64,000 nt of DNA from an uncultured Acidobacteriota bacterium (GCA_902825875.1 CADECP010000033.1:18088-82087); one strand, 5' to 3'; counted from the first letter of the stretch, positions 34,848 through 45,993 are shown. Translations and numbers: made by a program. The notes: generated from the letters alone by a model not told the origin.

Positions 34848-36218
34848 TCAGTGGCCGTTGGCAAGTTTACCGGTGGTGGAATTTCCATTGGTTGGTTTGG
34901 GGAGTGCCAGCTCAGCCGTTTTGCCTGTGGTCACAGTTTCCTGCGGAGTTTTTTGAATTTGCAGGCGGGACACCTGCCTGTCGTTGGCTTCGACGACTTC
35001 AAATCGAAGACCGCGAAATTCAAACAACTCGCCGATGGCGGGTAGGTGGCCAAGCTGATTGATGACCAATCCGGCGACGGTCGTGAAATCGTCTGCGGCG
35101 AGTTCGACATTGAATTCACGTTCGATCTTGCCGATTTCCACATCGCCGCGAACCATACACAGATCGTCGGCGACCTTAACTATTTCGACTTCGGTGGCTT
35201 GCGGGTCGGGTTCGTCTTCGTCTTCGATTTCGCCGACGATTTCTTCTACCAAATCTTCCAGCGTGACCAATCCGGCCAAACCTCCATATTCGTCAATGAC
35301 GACAGCCATTTGAACTTTGGCTTTCTGCATTTCGCGCAACAGGTCGTCAATCGGTTTCGATTCCGGCACTTCGTAAGGTTGGCGTCGGGCAATTTCGATT
35401 GCTGTGCTGTTGGTTTCGCCGCTGGCCCAGAATTTCAGCAGATCGCGGACATAAATCACGCCTTCGATGTTGTCTATCTGGTCGCGGTACACGGGCAGAC
35501 GCGAATACTTCGATTCGATCATCAGGTTGCGAACCTGTTCGATGTTGCAGTTGGCTTCGACGGCGACGATTTTCGGACGCGGAGTCATGACTTCAGAAAC
35601 TGTGCGATCACTGAATCGAATGATCGTCTGGATCATCTCGCCTTCTTCTTCTTCGATGATGCCTTCTTCTTCGCCGACATCCAGAAAGGCTTGCAACTGG
35701 TCTTCGTTGTCGTCTGAGTCTTGTTTGTCGTCGGTTTTGGTTTGAGTCGGCGTGTCGGTTTCTTTTTGCAAGCCGCGCAAGGTTCGATACAGCGGATGAG
35801 CAATCGCGCCCAGAATCGGCCACAAAATGCTGAGCGGCCATCGCAATTTCAGCAGCGTTCTTTGCGGATCGTTTTGCGTGACGACCAAAGGAACGATCTG
35901 GCGAAAGACGATCACCGTCAGAATCATTGCTCCAAAAGCCGTCGCCAGAAAATGTTCAGGGTAAATTCGGTGTGCCAGCGAGCTAATCAGAATCGCAATC
36001 GAGGCAATCGAAAGGTGAATGCCAAAGGTCAGCGTAAAACTGAGTTGGTGGTAGTGCTCCAGAATCGAGCGCCAGAATTCGGCGTGCGGAGTGACTTCGG
36101 CTTCGCTGGCGAGCAACCGCAAACTGACATCGCTCAGTTCATCAAGCGCGCTTTTGGCGATGGAAGTAACGACCAGCATCAAGATGAAGATGCCGGTCAC
36201 GGCTATTTCAGATTCCAT
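34848..36218 (-). CDS. CorC/HlyC-family transporter with DUF21-like membrane domain and CBS pair
   Basis: 456 aa. Seen: N-terminal membrane part (TMs near 5-22, 60-80, 88-110), an acidic linker (LDVGEEEGIIEEEEGEMIQT), CBS1 VMTPRPKIVAVEANCNIEQV, CBS2 KVQMAVVIDEYGGLAGLVTL and the CorC_HlyC C-terminal domain (LCMVRGDVEIGKIEREFNVE, TVAGLVINQLGHLP). Implicated in Mg/Co efflux. In the phoH-ybeY-corC-era cluster. Confidence 0.9.
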   Translation of the reverse strand: MESEIAVTGIFILMLVVTSIAKSALDELSDVSLRLLASEAEVTPHAEFWRSILEHYHQLSFTLTFGIHLSIASIAILISSLAHRIYPEHFLATAFGAMILTVIVFRQIVPLVVTQNDPQRTLLKLRWPLSILWPILGAIAHPLYRTLRGLQKETDTPTQTKTDDKQDSDDNEDQLQAFLDVGEEEGIIEEEEGEMIQTIIRFSDRTVSEVMTPRPKIVAVEANCNIEQVRNLMIESKYSRLPVYRDQIDNIEGVIYVRDLLKFWASGETNSTAIEIARRQPYEVPESKPIDDLLREMQKAKVQMAVVIDEYGGLAGLVTLEDLVEEIVGEIEDEDEPDPQATEVEIVKVADDLCMVRGDVEIGKIEREFNVELAADDFTTVAGLVINQLGHLPAIGELFEFRGLRFEVVEANDRQVSRLQIQKTPQETVTTGKTAELALPKPTNGNSTTGKLANGH

Positions 36219-36226
36219 AATCGAGT

Positions 36227-36254
36227 GGTCGGTGGTCGGTGGTCGGTGGTCGGT
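36227..36254. repeat. Four tandem copies of GGTCGGT
   Basis: Exact 7-bp repeats in the 73-bp gap between ybeY and corC. Confidence 0.85.
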
Positions 36255-36291
36255 GCAGCTTTGAAGAAGCTACCTCGATTGCCGACTCCGG

Positions 36292-36795
36292 CTACTTTTG
36301 AAGAAGTTCTTTTCTCAACTTTCGTTCCAGGCGATTCATTTCGCCGTTGTCGGTTTCGTGATCGTATCCGGCCAGATGCAACGTGCCGTGAATGATTAAA
36401 TGTTCAAGTTCGCGCTGAAAAGTCAGCCCGAATTCAGCGGCGTAACGGGCAGCAGTTTCGACAGAAATGACTACGTCGCCAACGTGAGAATCGGTTTCGG
36501 CGAATCCTTCGTCGGATTCGTGATAGGCGAACGACAACACATCGGTCGGTTTGTCTTTGCCACGATACTCACGATTGAGTTTCCGCATCGCCGCGTCGCG
36601 GATGAAGGTGATCGTCAATTCAGCATCCTGTCTGCCTATTCGATCCAACACTGCGCTCGCCAACTTCGCGGCTGAATTCTTGTCAATCTCATGCAGCTTC
36701 TGGCGGTTGAGAATTTCTATCTCACGAATCGCCTTGTCTCTCAGTCCCTCTGTCTCTCTGTCCCGACTAGAGACTGATCTTTTTGTTGTGCTCAT
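36292..36795 (-). CDS. ybeY: Endoribonuclease YbeY
   Basis: 167 aa; 16S rRNA maturation RNase with one Zn. Seen: [48 protein letters not shown] and the Zn signature [11 protein letters not shown]. The N-terminus ([17 protein letters not shown]) is encoded by a GGGACAGAGAGA-type repeat and is probably an acquired extension; the ATG lies inside the phoH 3' end (29-bp overlap). Confidence 0.93.
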   Translation of the reverse strand: MSTTKRSVSSRDRETEGLRDKAIREIEILNRQKLHEIDKNSAAKLASAVLDRIGRQDAELTITFIRDAAMRKLNREYRGKDKPTDVLSFAYHESDEGFAETDSHVGDVVISVETAARYAAEFGLTFQRELEHLIIHGTLHLAGYDHETDNGEMNRLERKLRKELLQK

Positions 36796-37708
36796 CGTAA
36801 GCCTTGATAATCATCATCACCAGATGGTGACGAACCACGTCGCGTTCGTCGAAGTGGATGAACGAAATGCCTTCGATGTTGCTGACCACGCGCTGAGCTT
36901 CGACCAAACCGGATTTTCGCCCCGAAGGCAGATCAATCTGCGTTACGTCGCCTGTGATGACGGCTTTCGATCCGAAGCCGATGCGCGTCAAAAACATCTT
37001 CATCTGCTCCGAAGTCGTGTTCTGAGCTTCGTCTAAAATGACGAAGGCATCGGAAAGCGTTCTGCCGCGCATAAACGCCAGCGGAGCGACTTCGATAACT
37101 CGTTTTTCCAGAAACTTCGTCGCGCGTTCGAAATCCATCAAATCGAACAGTGCGTCGTACAGCGGGCGTAAATACGGGTCAACCTTGTCCTGCAAATCGC
37201 CGGGCAGGAATCCGAGCTTTTCACCTGCTTCGACAGCCGGGCGAGCCAGCACAATGCGATTGACTCGTTTGGAAATCAGATATTGCACAGCCATTGCCAC
37301 GGCCAGATAAGTCTTGCCGGTTCCCGCCGGGCCAATGCCGAACACAATGTCGTTGGCTTCGATGGCTTCCATGTACAATTTTTGATTTGGACCTTTGGCT
37401 GTGACTTGTTTGCGGCCAGCGGGGTTGATGCGTTTCTGCCCGGTCAGCAGTTCGCGCAAAGTGGAAGTGCGATCATCAGCAATTTGTTTGAACGCAGCGC
37501 GGAGTTCGTTGGCCGAAGGCGTACGACCTTCGGTAAAAAGCTGGCCGAAGTCTTTCAGAATTTTTTCGACGACAGCCACATCGGCTTCATCGCCTTCGAC
37601 CAGAAGCTCGTTGCCACGTCCGCCGACGCGCACGCTCAACAGCGATTCCAGATACTTGATGTTCTGATCGTGAGGGCCGAACAAAGTTTCCAGCCCGCGT
37701 TCCGGCAA
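36767..37708 (-). CDS. PhoH-like ATPase
   Basis: About 313 aa from a TTG (37708); a start slightly further upstream such as CTG 37723 would add residues more typical of the family (LKITLPERG). Seen: KH-like N-terminal domain, P-loop [35 protein letters not shown] (Walker B) and GDVTQIDLP. Role in RNA/ribosome metabolism together with YbeY. First gene of the minus-strand cluster. Confidence 0.9.
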   Translation of the reverse strand: MPERGLETLFGPHDQNIKYLESLLSVRVGGRGNELLVEGDEADVAVVEKILKDFGQLFTEGRTPSANELRAAFKQIADDRTSTLRELLTGQKRINPAGRKQVTAKGPNQKLYMEAIEANDIVFGIGPAGTGKTYLAVAMAVQYLISKRVNRIVLARPAVEAGEKLGFLPGDLQDKVDPYLRPLYDALFDLMDFERATKFLEKRVIEVAPLAFMRGRTLSDAFVILDEAQNTTSEQMKMFLTRIGFGSKAVITGDVTQIDLPSGRKSGLVEAQRVVSNIEGISFIHFDERDVVRHHLVMMIIKAYDEHNKKISL

Positions 37709-37990
37709 TGTGATTTTCAGGCTTCTCAGGGTTGTTGGTTCTCCAGACTGTTTGCAGCTACGGTGTCAGTTGCAACCGATTTTCTATTGATGGGACGGGC
37801 TGAAAGCTACTACAGGGTTCTGAAAGGTGTCAATCAACGCTTTGTAAACATTGGCGGAACCTGTGCGCGTTTCGGCGAAATGCGAACTTCGCGCGCGTTG
37901 GTTTGACAATCTGCCGACACCGAAAGAAGATTCGCCCGCTTGCGGCAAGTTCCATTTCACCACTCAATTTTTCAAGGAAGGTTTGATTCG

Positions 37991-40588
37991 ATGCGTAAAG
38001 CAGACTTGGCGAAAAAGTTTGTGCTGGTTGCAGCGGCGACTGGCTGTGCGTTTATTTTTGGTTCCCAACACAGCGGCGCTGCGCCGGATTTTTTCAAAGA
38101 CAAAGTTCAACCGATCTTTGAACAAAACTGCGTCGGCTGTCACGGCGCGAAGATTCAACGCTCAGGTCTGGATTTGCGAACCGAAGAATCCACGTTGAAA
38201 GGCGGAACACGCGGCGCGGCCATCTTGCCCGGCCAGCCGGAAAAAAGTTTGCTGTTCAAGCTGATTACGCACAAAGAAGAACCTGCCATGCCGATGGGCG
38301 GCAAACTCAGTGATGCCGAAATCGCAGCCATCGCCGACTGGATCAAACAGCTTCAACCCAAAGCTGTCGCTGCTGTTGCGCCGGAATCCGCACCGGTTCG
38401 TGCTCCCGGTTACAGCATCACCGACAAAGATCGTAGCTTCTGGTCGTTCGTCAAACCGGTTCGCCCGGCTGTGCCGAAAGTCAAAATGCGGTCGTGGGTG
38501 AAAAATGAAATTGACGCTTTTGTGTTGGCCAGGTTGGAGTCAAAAGGTTTGCGCCCATCGCCTGCTGCTTCGCCGCGCGAATTGTTGCGCCGAGTTTATT
38601 TCGACCTGATTGGTTTGCCGCCTTCGCCTGAAGAAATGGCAGAGTTTTTGAAAAATCCCTCCGAGGCCGCATACCAAAAAGTTGTGGACAGGTTGCTCAG
38701 CAGCCAACATTACGGAGAGCGTTGGGGACGCCATTGGCTTGATCTGGCGCGTTATGCAGACAGCGGCGGTTACGAATTCGATTACGACCGTCCGCACGCC
38801 TGGCGTTACCGCGATTGGGTGATTCGCGCCTTCAACGCTGACATGCCTTACGACCAGTTCATTCGTGAACAGCTTGCCGCCGATCAGTTGAAACCTGCCG
38901 CCGAAACCAAACCGGAAGATTTGATTGCGACCGGATTTGTTCGCAGCGGTCCAACTGTGGACAACGCGAATAACGACCAAACCCGTTCTGATGAATTGGA
39001 CGATATGGTTTCGACGACTTCGACGGTGTTTTTGGGACTGACTGTGGGTTGCGCTCGCTGCCACGATCACAAATACGATCCGATTCCGCAGAAAGATTAT
39101 TACCGAATGCAGGCCGTTTTCTTCCCGTACCAGAAGACCGAAAAGCTGTTGGTCGGCGAAGAAGATAAGAAGGCTCACGCTGATGCCAATAAGTCCATTA
39201 ATGAAGAATTGCGTCCCTGGCGCTCAAAAATCGAGGCGGTTGAACAACGTGTCCGCGAAAAACTAATGGCGGAAAAAATCGAGTTTCACGTCAAGCTGGC
39301 GGAGTCGGCTGGTGCGATCAATGCTCAAACACGTGAACAGTACCGCAAAGAAACCGCTGAACGGTTTGCCAAGGCCGTAAATTTACAGCCAGAAGAAATT
39401 GATGAACAACTGACGCCCGACGAAAAAGAAATGCGGAAAAGATTTCAGACAGTCATTGATGACATCAACAAAAAGCGCCCCAAGCCGCTGCCAGCGGTGA
39501 TGGGCGTGACCGACGAAGAGAAACCTAAACAGGCGTACTTGCTGAAACGCGGCGATGTCAGCATGAAAGGCGACCCTGTTGGGCCGGGCTTGCCGCAAGT
39601 CGTTTGCGGCGAAAGCGATTTGAATCCGCAACTGCGGCGCAAACAACTGGCTGATTGGATTTCCAGCAAAGATAATCCGCTGACGGCTCGCGTCGCGGTC
39701 AATCGCATCTGGCAATATCATTTCGGCAAAGGCATCGTCCGCACGCCAAGCGATTTTGGCGCAACCGGCGACAAGCCCAGTCACCCTGAGTTGTTGGACT
39801 GGCTTGCAACTGAGTTTATGGAATCGCGTTCGCAGTTCGCAGTTCGCGGTTCACGGCAATCATCTGCGAACCGCGAACCGCAAACTGCGAACTGGTCGCT
39901 GAAGCGAATGCACCGATTGATGGTCACGTCGAATACTTATCGCCAATCCAGCAAGTTCAATGAAAAATCTGCCGCGGTGGATTCCGAAAATCATCTGTTC
40001 TGGCGTTCCAATCCGCGTCGAATGGAAGCCGAAATCATACGCGACAGCATGCTTTCGATCAGCGGCAAGCTGAATAAGGAAATGTTCGGGCCAGGCATTT
40101 ACCCGCGAATTGATCCCGACATCATCAACACCGGTTCACGTCCGCGTTGGCCACTGGATGCCAAAGACGATCATTCTACGTGGCGACGTAGCGTGTACAT
40201 CTTCGTCAAACGTTCGGTGTTGTTGCCGATGATCGAAGTCTTTGACTGTCCAGCGACAACGGTTTCCGGTCCGGTCAGAGCCGTTTCAACCGTTTCGCCG
40301 CAAGCTTTGGCTTTGATGAACAATGAATTCGTGCTGCAACAGGCAGGGTTTTTCGCCGAACGAGTCGCTGCCGAAGCGGGAACTGACGTTCGTAAACAAA
40401 TAACGACGGCGTTCAATCTGGCGCTCAATCGTCAGCCGACCGAAAAGGAATTGGCCTGGTCGTTGGAGTTTTTGCAGAAACAAACGGCTGGTTACGCCGA
40501 ACGCAAGAACGAAAAACCTGCGTCTGCGGCCTTGCGGGATTTGTGTCACGCCGTATTCAACCTGAATGAGTTTTTATATCTCGACTGA
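37991..40588 (+). CDS. PSD1-type protein: c-type cytochrome plus DUF1549 and DUF1553
   Basis: 865 aa, signal peptide at residues 1-31. Seen: one heme site CVGCH with PLPI-like [23 protein letters not shown]1549 ([40 protein letters not shown]) and DUF1553 ([35 protein letters not shown], ... LYLD). Common in Planctomycetes, Verrucomicrobia and Acidobacteriota; presumed periplasmic redox role. It is usually followed by a DUF1501 gene, absent here. About 23 codons near residue 612-635 ([20 protein letters not shown]) are an in-frame GTTCGCAGTTC-type repeat. Confidence 0.9.
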   Translation: MRKADLAKKFVLVAAATGCAFIFGSQHSGAAPDFFKDKVQPIFEQNCVGCHGAKIQRSGLDLRTEESTLKGGTRGAAILPGQPEKSLLFKLITHKEEPAMPMGGKLSDAEIAAIADWIKQLQPKAVAAVAPESAPVRAPGYSITDKDRSFWSFVKPVRPAVPKVKMRSWVKNEIDAFVLARLESKGLRPSPAASPRELLRRVYFDLIGLPPSPEEMAEFLKNPSEAAYQKVVDRLLSSQHYGERWGRHWLDLARYADSGGYEFDYDRPHAWRYRDWVIRAFNADMPYDQFIREQLAADQLKPAAETKPEDLIATGFVRSGPTVDNANNDQTRSDELDDMVSTTSTVFLGLTVGCARCHDHKYDPIPQKDYYRMQAVFFPYQKTEKLLVGEEDKKAHADANKSINEELRPWRSKIEAVEQRVREKLMAEKIEFHVKLAESAGAINAQTREQYRKETAERFAKAVNLQPEEIDEQLTPDEKEMRKRFQTVIDDINKKRPKPLPAVMGVTDEEKPKQAYLLKRGDVSMKGDPVGPGLPQVVCGESDLNPQLRRKQLADWISSKDNPLTARVAVNRIWQYHFGKGIVRTPSDFGATGDKPSHPELLDWLATEFMESRSQFAVRGSRQSSANREPQTANWSLKRMHRLMVTSNTYRQSSKFNEKSAAVDSENHLFWRSNPRRMEAEIIRDSMLSISGKLNKEMFGPGIYPRIDPDIINTGSRPRWPLDAKDDHSTWRRSVYIFVKRSVLLPMIEVFDCPATTVSGPVRAVSTVSPQALALMNNEFVLQQAGFFAERVAAEAGTDVRKQITTAFNLALNRQPTEKELAWSLEFLQKQTAGYAERKNEKPASAALRDLCHAVFNLNEFLYLD
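39828..39894. repeat. GTTCGCAGTTCGC-type inverted repeat inside the PSD1 gene
   Basis: GTTCGCAGTTCGCAGTTCGC on the left and GCGAACCGCAAACTGCGAAC on the right. Same family as 12478-12555; keeps the reading frame. Confidence 0.85.
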
Positions 40589-40610
40589 CGTATTTGAGAT
40601 TCAAAAGCAA

Positions 40611-40656
40611 AAAGGCGCAGCGAGCTTGCTTAGCTTTCTGCGCCTTTCGTGTTTTG
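40611..40656. terminator. Bidirectional terminator between convergent genes
   Basis: AAAGGCGCAG pairs with CTGCGCCTTT around a 17-nt loop, with A-tract before and GTTTTG after. Confidence 0.75.
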
Positions 40657-40668
40657 TTGAGCGGTCAC

Positions 40669-42231
40669 TTACGGTTTCAGAGGGTCTTTCAGCTTTTCTT
40701 TTTCAGCATCCACGTTGAAGCGTTTGTAATTGCCATAAGTCACAACCGAATTGACGTTGATGCCTTTGACCAGCAAAACCTTCACGCCCAGATTGATGTC
40801 GGCGCGCGTTGGCAGCCAGATTTCGTTGTTGACTCTATCCTGTTCCAGCACGAACGACGCGCCTTCTTTCAGCGAAGCCAACAAGCCGCCGCCGACTTTG
40901 TAAGATTCGATCAGTCTGGCTTCGACGCGAGCGACTTGTTTGTCGGCGGCGTCCACCCAAATCGCGCCAGCCATCTTGCCGAAGAACTTTTCAAAATCTT
41001 TTTTGGGTTTGTAACCGGGCAAAGGCTCGAAATCGAAAACGATCACGTCGCGGTTGCGGAATCGTTCGCGGCGAGGATTGACCAGCTTCGACGCTTTCAA
41101 CACATCGGCGATGGAAATTCGCTGACCGCGCTCGTCGTCGGGCGGGCCGGAGTTTTCCTGAGCGACTTCGCGCTGTTTTTCCGCTTTGCGAGCTTTCTCG
41201 GCTTCTTTCTTTTCAATGTCGCGGACTCGTTTTTCGATGCGTTTGGTTTCGTCGGCCTCTTCGTTGGGCGACAGCGGCTTGTCGTTTTTGGCGATCAAAC
41301 GACGGATGCGATTGCCTTTGTAAAACGTCAATTCGTGAGTTTCCGATTCTTTGATTCTCAATTGGCCTTTGTTGTCAATTTCGCGGCGAACTGTGGTTTG
41401 CGTGTAAGCATACTTTTCCAGAATGTTGTCCACTTCGTCTTCGTTTTTGCCGACCGCATCCAGCAACGCCGGAATATCCGGCAGAGCTTCGTTGGAAAGT
41501 TTGGGAAACTCGAACGCTACACGATCAAGTTGCGGATTGTGTTTGATCGAATCCAGTTTGATGTCAAAGCTGATTTCGCCAATGGTGAGTTTGATGGCGT
41601 GCGGTTCTTGAATCGCGCCAACAGTCTTGAAGTCCGAATAATCAAACACGCGAATTGTTTCGCCCGCGGGAATTTCTTCGCGGATGAGCAAGCCTTTCGC
41701 CGCGTCGAAGTGCATTTTGATCGTCACGTTTTTGGCCGTCACCAGCGCCAATGTGTTGGCCGCTTGTCCGTTGATCGTGGTTTGTCCGGCAAAAGTCAGT
41801 TTGGATTTGTCTTTCTTGAAATCCAGCCAGCGCCAGTTGCGATAACGAGCCTCAGTTTGAAAATCGCGGCTGGCTTGTCCGGTCAACGTGCGCAAACCAT
41901 CGCGCGAATCTCGCGTCCATGACGATTTGCCGTTGTAACCTGAACTGAATTCCAATCCGGCCAGATCAAAGGCTTCGATGTGCCAATTCGGTTGCGAAGA
42001 TGACGATTGATAATTTCCGGTCGCACCGTCTTTGGGGTTGGTGATTTTGCCGCTGGCTTGACGGGACCGAACTTCTCGTAGCGCCTTTTCGCCTTTGCCA
42101 TTTGTCATGGACTTGACGGCTTGTTTGATGATTTTGTCGGGCGATTGAGCTGCGCTGTCGCCGACCAGGACGAACAGCACGGTCAGCAAACAGACAAATC
42201 TGGCCAATCGTGAAATTGTAGTTTGAGTCAT
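40669..42231 (-). CDS. Secreted protein of unknown function
   Basis: 520 aa from ATG 42231 (GGAGAAGG upstream). Signal peptide about residues 1-28 (FVCLLTVLFVLVGDSAAQ). Two beta-rich halves separated by a highly charged helical stretch (RIEKRVRDIEKKEAEKARKA, EKQREV). The first half recalls outer-membrane lipoprotein-sorting (LolA-like) folds (SSSQPNWHIEAFDLAGLEFS, GLLIREEIPAGETIRVFDYS), and the C-terminal AGAIWVDAADKQVARVEARL recalls a beta-strand repeat common in secreted Acidobacteriota proteins. No enzyme motif seen. Confidence 0.75.
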   Translation of the reverse strand: MTQTTISRLARFVCLLTVLFVLVGDSAAQSPDKIIKQAVKSMTNGKGEKALREVRSRQASGKITNPKDGATGNYQSSSSQPNWHIEAFDLAGLEFSSGYNGKSSWTRDSRDGLRTLTGQASRDFQTEARYRNWRWLDFKKDKSKLTFAGQTTINGQAANTLALVTAKNVTIKMHFDAAKGLLIREEIPAGETIRVFDYSDFKTVGAIQEPHAIKLTIGEISFDIKLDSIKHNPQLDRVAFEFPKLSNEALPDIPALLDAVGKNEDEVDNILEKYAYTQTTVRREIDNKGQLRIKESETHELTFYKGNRIRRLIAKNDKPLSPNEEADETKRIEKRVRDIEKKEAEKARKAEKQREVAQENSGPPDDERGQRISIADVLKASKLVNPRRERFRNRDVIVFDFEPLPGYKPKKDFEKFFGKMAGAIWVDAADKQVARVEARLIESYKVGGGLLASLKEGASFVLEQDRVNNEIWLPTRADINLGVKVLLVKGINVNSVVTYGNYKRFNVDAEKEKLKDPLKP

Positions 42232-42438
42232 TATTCCTTCTCCTGCTTGAAGCCACTTAAATTGCACAAGGGGTAATTGTAATCGGGTCGTTTTCTTTTA
42301 CGCCAAAGTTTGTTGGATGGTTGCGAACGAATTTTCGGCGTTGAGTTGAACGTTGGCTGAACGAGCAGGCAGGGAGAAATTTGCAGGCTTTGAGTTTCTG
42401 AGTGTAGCGATTCAAATCGAATCGCTACACTCCAAAAG

Positions 42439-43263
42439 TTATTTCAGGCGTTGTTGCTTGAAAAATTTGACCATCATTTCGCCAGTGTTGTCAGGCATTT
42501 TGTGGCCGCCGTTGTGAACGTACATCGCAGTGTCGGCTCCGATTTTGGATTTGTGAAGTTTGACGTTTGGAGCGACTCCTCTGCCGGTCGCTTCGCATTG
42601 ATTGAGCTTCAAGACAATTTCGGCGCTTCGTTCCTGATTTTCGGTTGGAACTATGTTGTCGCCTTTGCCAATAATCAGCAGCGCCGGCTTTGGAGTTGCG
42701 CCAGTGGCTTTGTAACCAAACACCGAAGCCGATGGAGCGAACGCGGCGATGACATTACTGCGCGCCGACCACAGCGCGTAAGTCATTCCTCCACCGTTGG
42801 AATGTCCGCCGGCATAAATTCGGTTGGCATCAACCTTGTAAGTTTTCTTCGCCCAGCCCGCGACAGCATCGAAAAATTTCAAATCGCGGTCGCCGTGAAG
42901 CCCAGGAGCATTTTGCCATCCGGGGCGTTCGCCATTCGGGTCGCGGCCAGTTGCGGTTGGCAAGCCTTGCATATAAACGACAACGGCTTCCGGCCAGTGT
43001 CTGTGAATTTCAAACCGGTTGAATGAATTTCGAGCCGTGCCGCCGTGCCCGTGAAAGATGAACACCAGCGGCGAGCCTTCTTTCGGCACGGCAACTGAGT
43101 TGGGAACGATGATCGCCGTGCGTTCCAAACCGCCCACATTGAATTTCTGGTTGATTGGTTCAGCGCGAAACAATGTGGTCGCGGCATCGGTTGCGCGGTG
43201 GTGAAGAAAAATCGTCAACAGCAACGCGGCGACAAAAATCGAATAAATTGCTTTCTTTATCAT
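42439..43263 (-). CDS. Secreted LpqC-type esterase (PHB depolymerase/feruloyl esterase family)
   Basis: 274 aa. Signal peptide or anchor at residues 5-28. Seen: oxyanion FIFHGHGGTARNSFNRF, catalytic Ser in YAGGHSNGGGMTYALW, Asp in LIIGKGDNIVPTENQ and His in YVHNGGHKMPDN. Substrate probably a polymer or an ester of plant-derived acids, not decidable from sequence. Stands alone between a minus-strand gene and the divergent pullulanase-like gene. Confidence 0.85.
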   Translation of the reverse strand: MIKKAIYSIFVAALLLTIFLHHRATDAATTLFRAEPINQKFNVGGLERTAIIVPNSVAVPKEGSPLVFIFHGHGGTARNSFNRFEIHRHWPEAVVVYMQGLPTATGRDPNGERPGWQNAPGLHGDRDLKFFDAVAGWAKKTYKVDANRIYAGGHSNGGGMTYALWSARSNVIAAFAPSASVFGYKATGATPKPALLIIGKGDNIVPTENQERSAEIVLKLNQCEATGRGVAPNVKLHKSKIGADTAMYVHNGGHKMPDNTGEMMVKFFKQQRLK

Positions 43264-43426
43264 CGAGTTCTACCTCACTTTCGATTCAAGCTTTACGGCT
43301 GGCTTAGAGCAGCGAAAAACAGAAATAGTCTGAACAAAACTCATTTTGAGGCAGGCTTGAACGAGGCGACGATTGCGACTAGGCTTTCGGCTTGCTTACC
43401 CCTGATTTCGCAAAATCCTGGACATA

Positions 43427-45376
43427 ATGAACACGAACTCGACCGCTCGTATGGCTCCGATCAAGTATCAAGCAACGCCGCCGCTGGCTCATCCGGCTGA
43501 CGGAGTGTTTTCTTCTCAACCGCTCGGAGCGTTGTACACGCCTGAACAAACCATCTTTCGCGTTTGGTCGCCGACAGCCGGTCAAATGACGTTGAATTTG
43601 TATCAAGCGCCCACAGGCGGTGAAGCCTATCGCGTTTCGATGGTCAAACTCGAAGACGGTTGTTGGGAAATTGTCGTCAAAGGCGATCAGCTTGGCGCTT
43701 ACTACACTTATTCGGCGGCTGGTGAAGACGCGCGTTTTGACGCCAACCGCGAACTGCTTGATCCGTATGCCAAAGCCGTCACCAATCACGATGGACGCTG
43801 CATAGTCATTCACGACGAAACTCCTGTTTCCGATCGCCCGAGTTTTCCGATTTCCGAAGCCGTCATTTACGAAATGCACCTGCGCGATTTCACGATTGAC
43901 CCCGATTCAGGCATTCAGCGACGCGGCAAGTATCTTGGCTTGACGGAAAGCAGGACTCATTTGACCGGGCGTTTGGATGTCACAACCGGCCTGGATCATC
44001 TGGTGGAACTCGGCGTCAACGTTGTTCAACTGCTGCCGCTCGGCGAATTTCACAACCAAAAATCCGAAGACCAATATGGCTGGGGTTACGACGTGGTGCA
44101 TCATTTTTCGCCCGAAGGCTGGTACGCCACTGAAAGATTTGACGCCCGCCGTGTCAGCGAAGTGAAACGGATGATTGGTGCGCTGCACCAACGAGGCATT
44201 CGCGTCACGTTGGATGTCGTGTTCAATCACACTTTTGAAGCCGTTGATCTTGGGCGCGTTTACAGTTTTGACGGATTGGTTCCGGGTTATTACTACCGGT
44301 TGAAACATGACGGCACTTACTGGAACGGCTCCGGCGTGGGTAATGAGTTCCGCACTGAAGCGCCTATGGTTCGGCGTTACATCATTGATTGCCTGAAGCA
44401 TTGGGTGACGGAATACAAGCTTGATGGATTCCGGTTTGATTTGATGGGGCTGATTGACCGCGAAACCGTGCGACAAATTGCCGAAGAATTGCGCGCGATT
44501 GACGCGAACCTGCTGATTTACGGCGAGCCGTGGGCGGGCGGTTCGACGCCGATTGAAATCACCTGGAAAGGCACACAGCGCAGTCAGGGATGGTCTGTGT
44601 TCAACGATCATTACCGCGACGCTCTGAAAGGAAACGTCTTCAATGCGCGCGAAACCGGTTTCGCTCAATCGGGCCATCACGTTCATGGCGTCAAACTCGG
44701 CATTCGCGGAGCGATTGATGATTTCAGCGATTCTCCGCTGGAAGCGATCAATTACGTCGAATGTCACGACAATCATACGCTGTGGGATCGGTTGAAAATC
44801 AGCACGATTGACGACGCGCGTATCACAGACGCCGACCGCCGAGCGATGGACAAGCTGGCCGCCGCCGCTGTGTTCACTTCGCAAGGTATTCCGTTCATAG
44901 AGGCCGGTCAGGAATTTCTGCGAACCAAAGGCGGCGACCACAATAGTTACAACAAACCAGACGCGGTGAATATGATTCGCTGGCGCGACAAGCTGGAGCA
45001 CGGCGATGTGTATGAGTATTACCAAGGGCTGATTGCGCTCCGGCGGGCGCATCGCCTGTTTCGGCTGGAAACGGCGGAGCAGGTTCGCCGTGCGGTGAAG
45101 TTTCTTGACGACCTGCCGGGTTTATCTGTTCCGTCAGGTTGCGTTGCGTTTTTGATCGAAGACGTAACGGAACAAGACGATTGGGCGCGTGCTCTGGTTG
45201 TGTTGAACGCCAGTGCCCGACTGGCTGAATTGAATATCCCCAAAGGGAATTGGCAGGTTTTCGGCGACAACAAAGAAGTCGGCTTGTTGCCGTTGAAGAT
45301 GAGTTCGACGCTGGTCAGCGATGGCCGAGCCAGCGTTGCGCCGCGCAGTGCTCTGATTTTAGGAGAAGCGCGGTGA
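43427..45376 (+). CDS. Type I pullulanase-like glycoside hydrolase (GH13)
   Basis: 649 aa. Seen: CBM48 N-terminus ([20 protein letters not shown]), (beta/alpha)8 barrel with [15 protein letters not shown], nucleophile Asp in [12 protein letters not shown], acid Glu in [13 protein letters not shown], and the third acid in [15 protein letters not shown]. The type I pullulanase signature YNWGYDP reads YGWGYDV, a variant at the usual active-site loop. No signal peptide, so a cytoplasmic debranching enzyme for imported or stored alpha-glucan. Confidence 0.88.
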   Translation: MNTNSTARMAPIKYQATPPLAHPADGVFSSQPLGALYTPEQTIFRVWSPTAGQMTLNLYQAPTGGEAYRVSMVKLEDGCWEIVVKGDQLGAYYTYSAAGEDARFDANRELLDPYAKAVTNHDGRCIVIHDETPVSDRPSFPISEAVIYEMHLRDFTIDPDSGIQRRGKYLGLTESRTHLTGRLDVTTGLDHLVELGVNVVQLLPLGEFHNQKSEDQYGWGYDVVHHFSPEGWYATERFDARRVSEVKRMIGALHQRGIRVTLDVVFNHTFEAVDLGRVYSFDGLVPGYYYRLKHDGTYWNGSGVGNEFRTEAPMVRRYIIDCLKHWVTEYKLDGFRFDLMGLIDRETVRQIAEELRAIDANLLIYGEPWAGGSTPIEITWKGTQRSQGWSVFNDHYRDALKGNVFNARETGFAQSGHHVHGVKLGIRGAIDDFSDSPLEAINYVECHDNHTLWDRLKISTIDDARITDADRRAMDKLAAAAVFTSQGIPFIEAGQEFLRTKGGDHNSYNKPDAVNMIRWRDKLEHGDVYEYYQGLIALRRAHRLFRLETAEQVRRAVKFLDDLPGLSVPSGCVAFLIEDVTEQDDWARALVVLNASARLAELNIPKGNWQVFGDNKEVGLLPLKMSSTLVSDGRASVAPRSALILGEAR

Positions 45377-45462
45377 GCGGAAAATTTGTTTTTGTTTCAA
45401 TCCGGCCACGTCGCAGCGTGGCTTGTTTAACCTAATCAACAACTGAACAGGAGAATTTTGAA

Positions 45463-45978
45463 ATGACTTTGAAACGAACGTTAGCGATTCTTGCAGTGGT
45501 AAGTGTTTTGATCGTGGCGGTGGTGGCGATGCAGCGCCAGCGAGTCAGTCCGCACGAAACCATTGACGCCACCATCGGCGGCAAAAAAGTTTCGATCACC
45601 TACGGGCGGCCTTCGCTGAAAGGTCGCAAAGCCGTCGGCGGCGAACTGGTTCCTTTCGGGAAAGTCTGGCGCACGGGAGCCGACGAAGCGACAGTGTTGA
45701 CCACCGAAGCCGATTTGATGATTGGCGATTTGGCGGTTCCGGCGGGCAGTTACGCGCTGTTCACGCTGCCCAGCGAAACCGGCTGGAAATTGATCGTCAA
45801 CAAAACCTCCAAACAGTGGGGCGCGTTCAGCTACAAGGATGCAGACGATCTTGGGCGAACGGATATGAAAGTCGGCAAGACGGCGGCGGTTGAACAATTC
45901 ACGATCTCGCTGACCGGCGGAGTGCTGAAGCTGGAATGGGAAAACACCTCTGCTTCCGTGGATGTGAAGTTGAAGTAG
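45463..45978 (+). CDS. DUF2911 family protein
   Basis: 171 aa. N-terminal TM/signal anchor (LAILAVVSVLIVAVVAM). Seen: SITYGRPSLKGRKAVGGELV, PFGKVWRTGADEATVLTTEA, AGSYALFTLPSETGWKLIVN and the tail EQFTISLTGGVLKLEWENTS, all DUF2911 hallmarks. Function unknown. Ribosome site CAGGAGA precedes the ATG. Confidence 0.9.
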   Translation: MTLKRTLAILAVVSVLIVAVVAMQRQRVSPHETIDATIGGKKVSITYGRPSLKGRKAVGGELVPFGKVWRTGADEATVLTTEADLMIGDLAVPAGSYALFTLPSETGWKLIVNKTSKQWGAFSYKDADDLGRTDMKVGKTAAVEQFTISLTGGVLKLEWENTSASVDVKLK

Positions 45979-45993
45979 ATTGATCGTGAATTG

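Noticed and set aside
40594..41922. 442-codon open frame opposite the secreted protein gene
   Set aside because: Phe/Arg/Gln-rich composition typical of antisense frames; the minus-strand gene has a signal peptide and ribosome site.
43907..45052. 381-codon open frame opposite the pullulanase-like gene
   Set aside because: The plus strand carries all GH13 catalytic blocks, so the antisense frame is a shadow.
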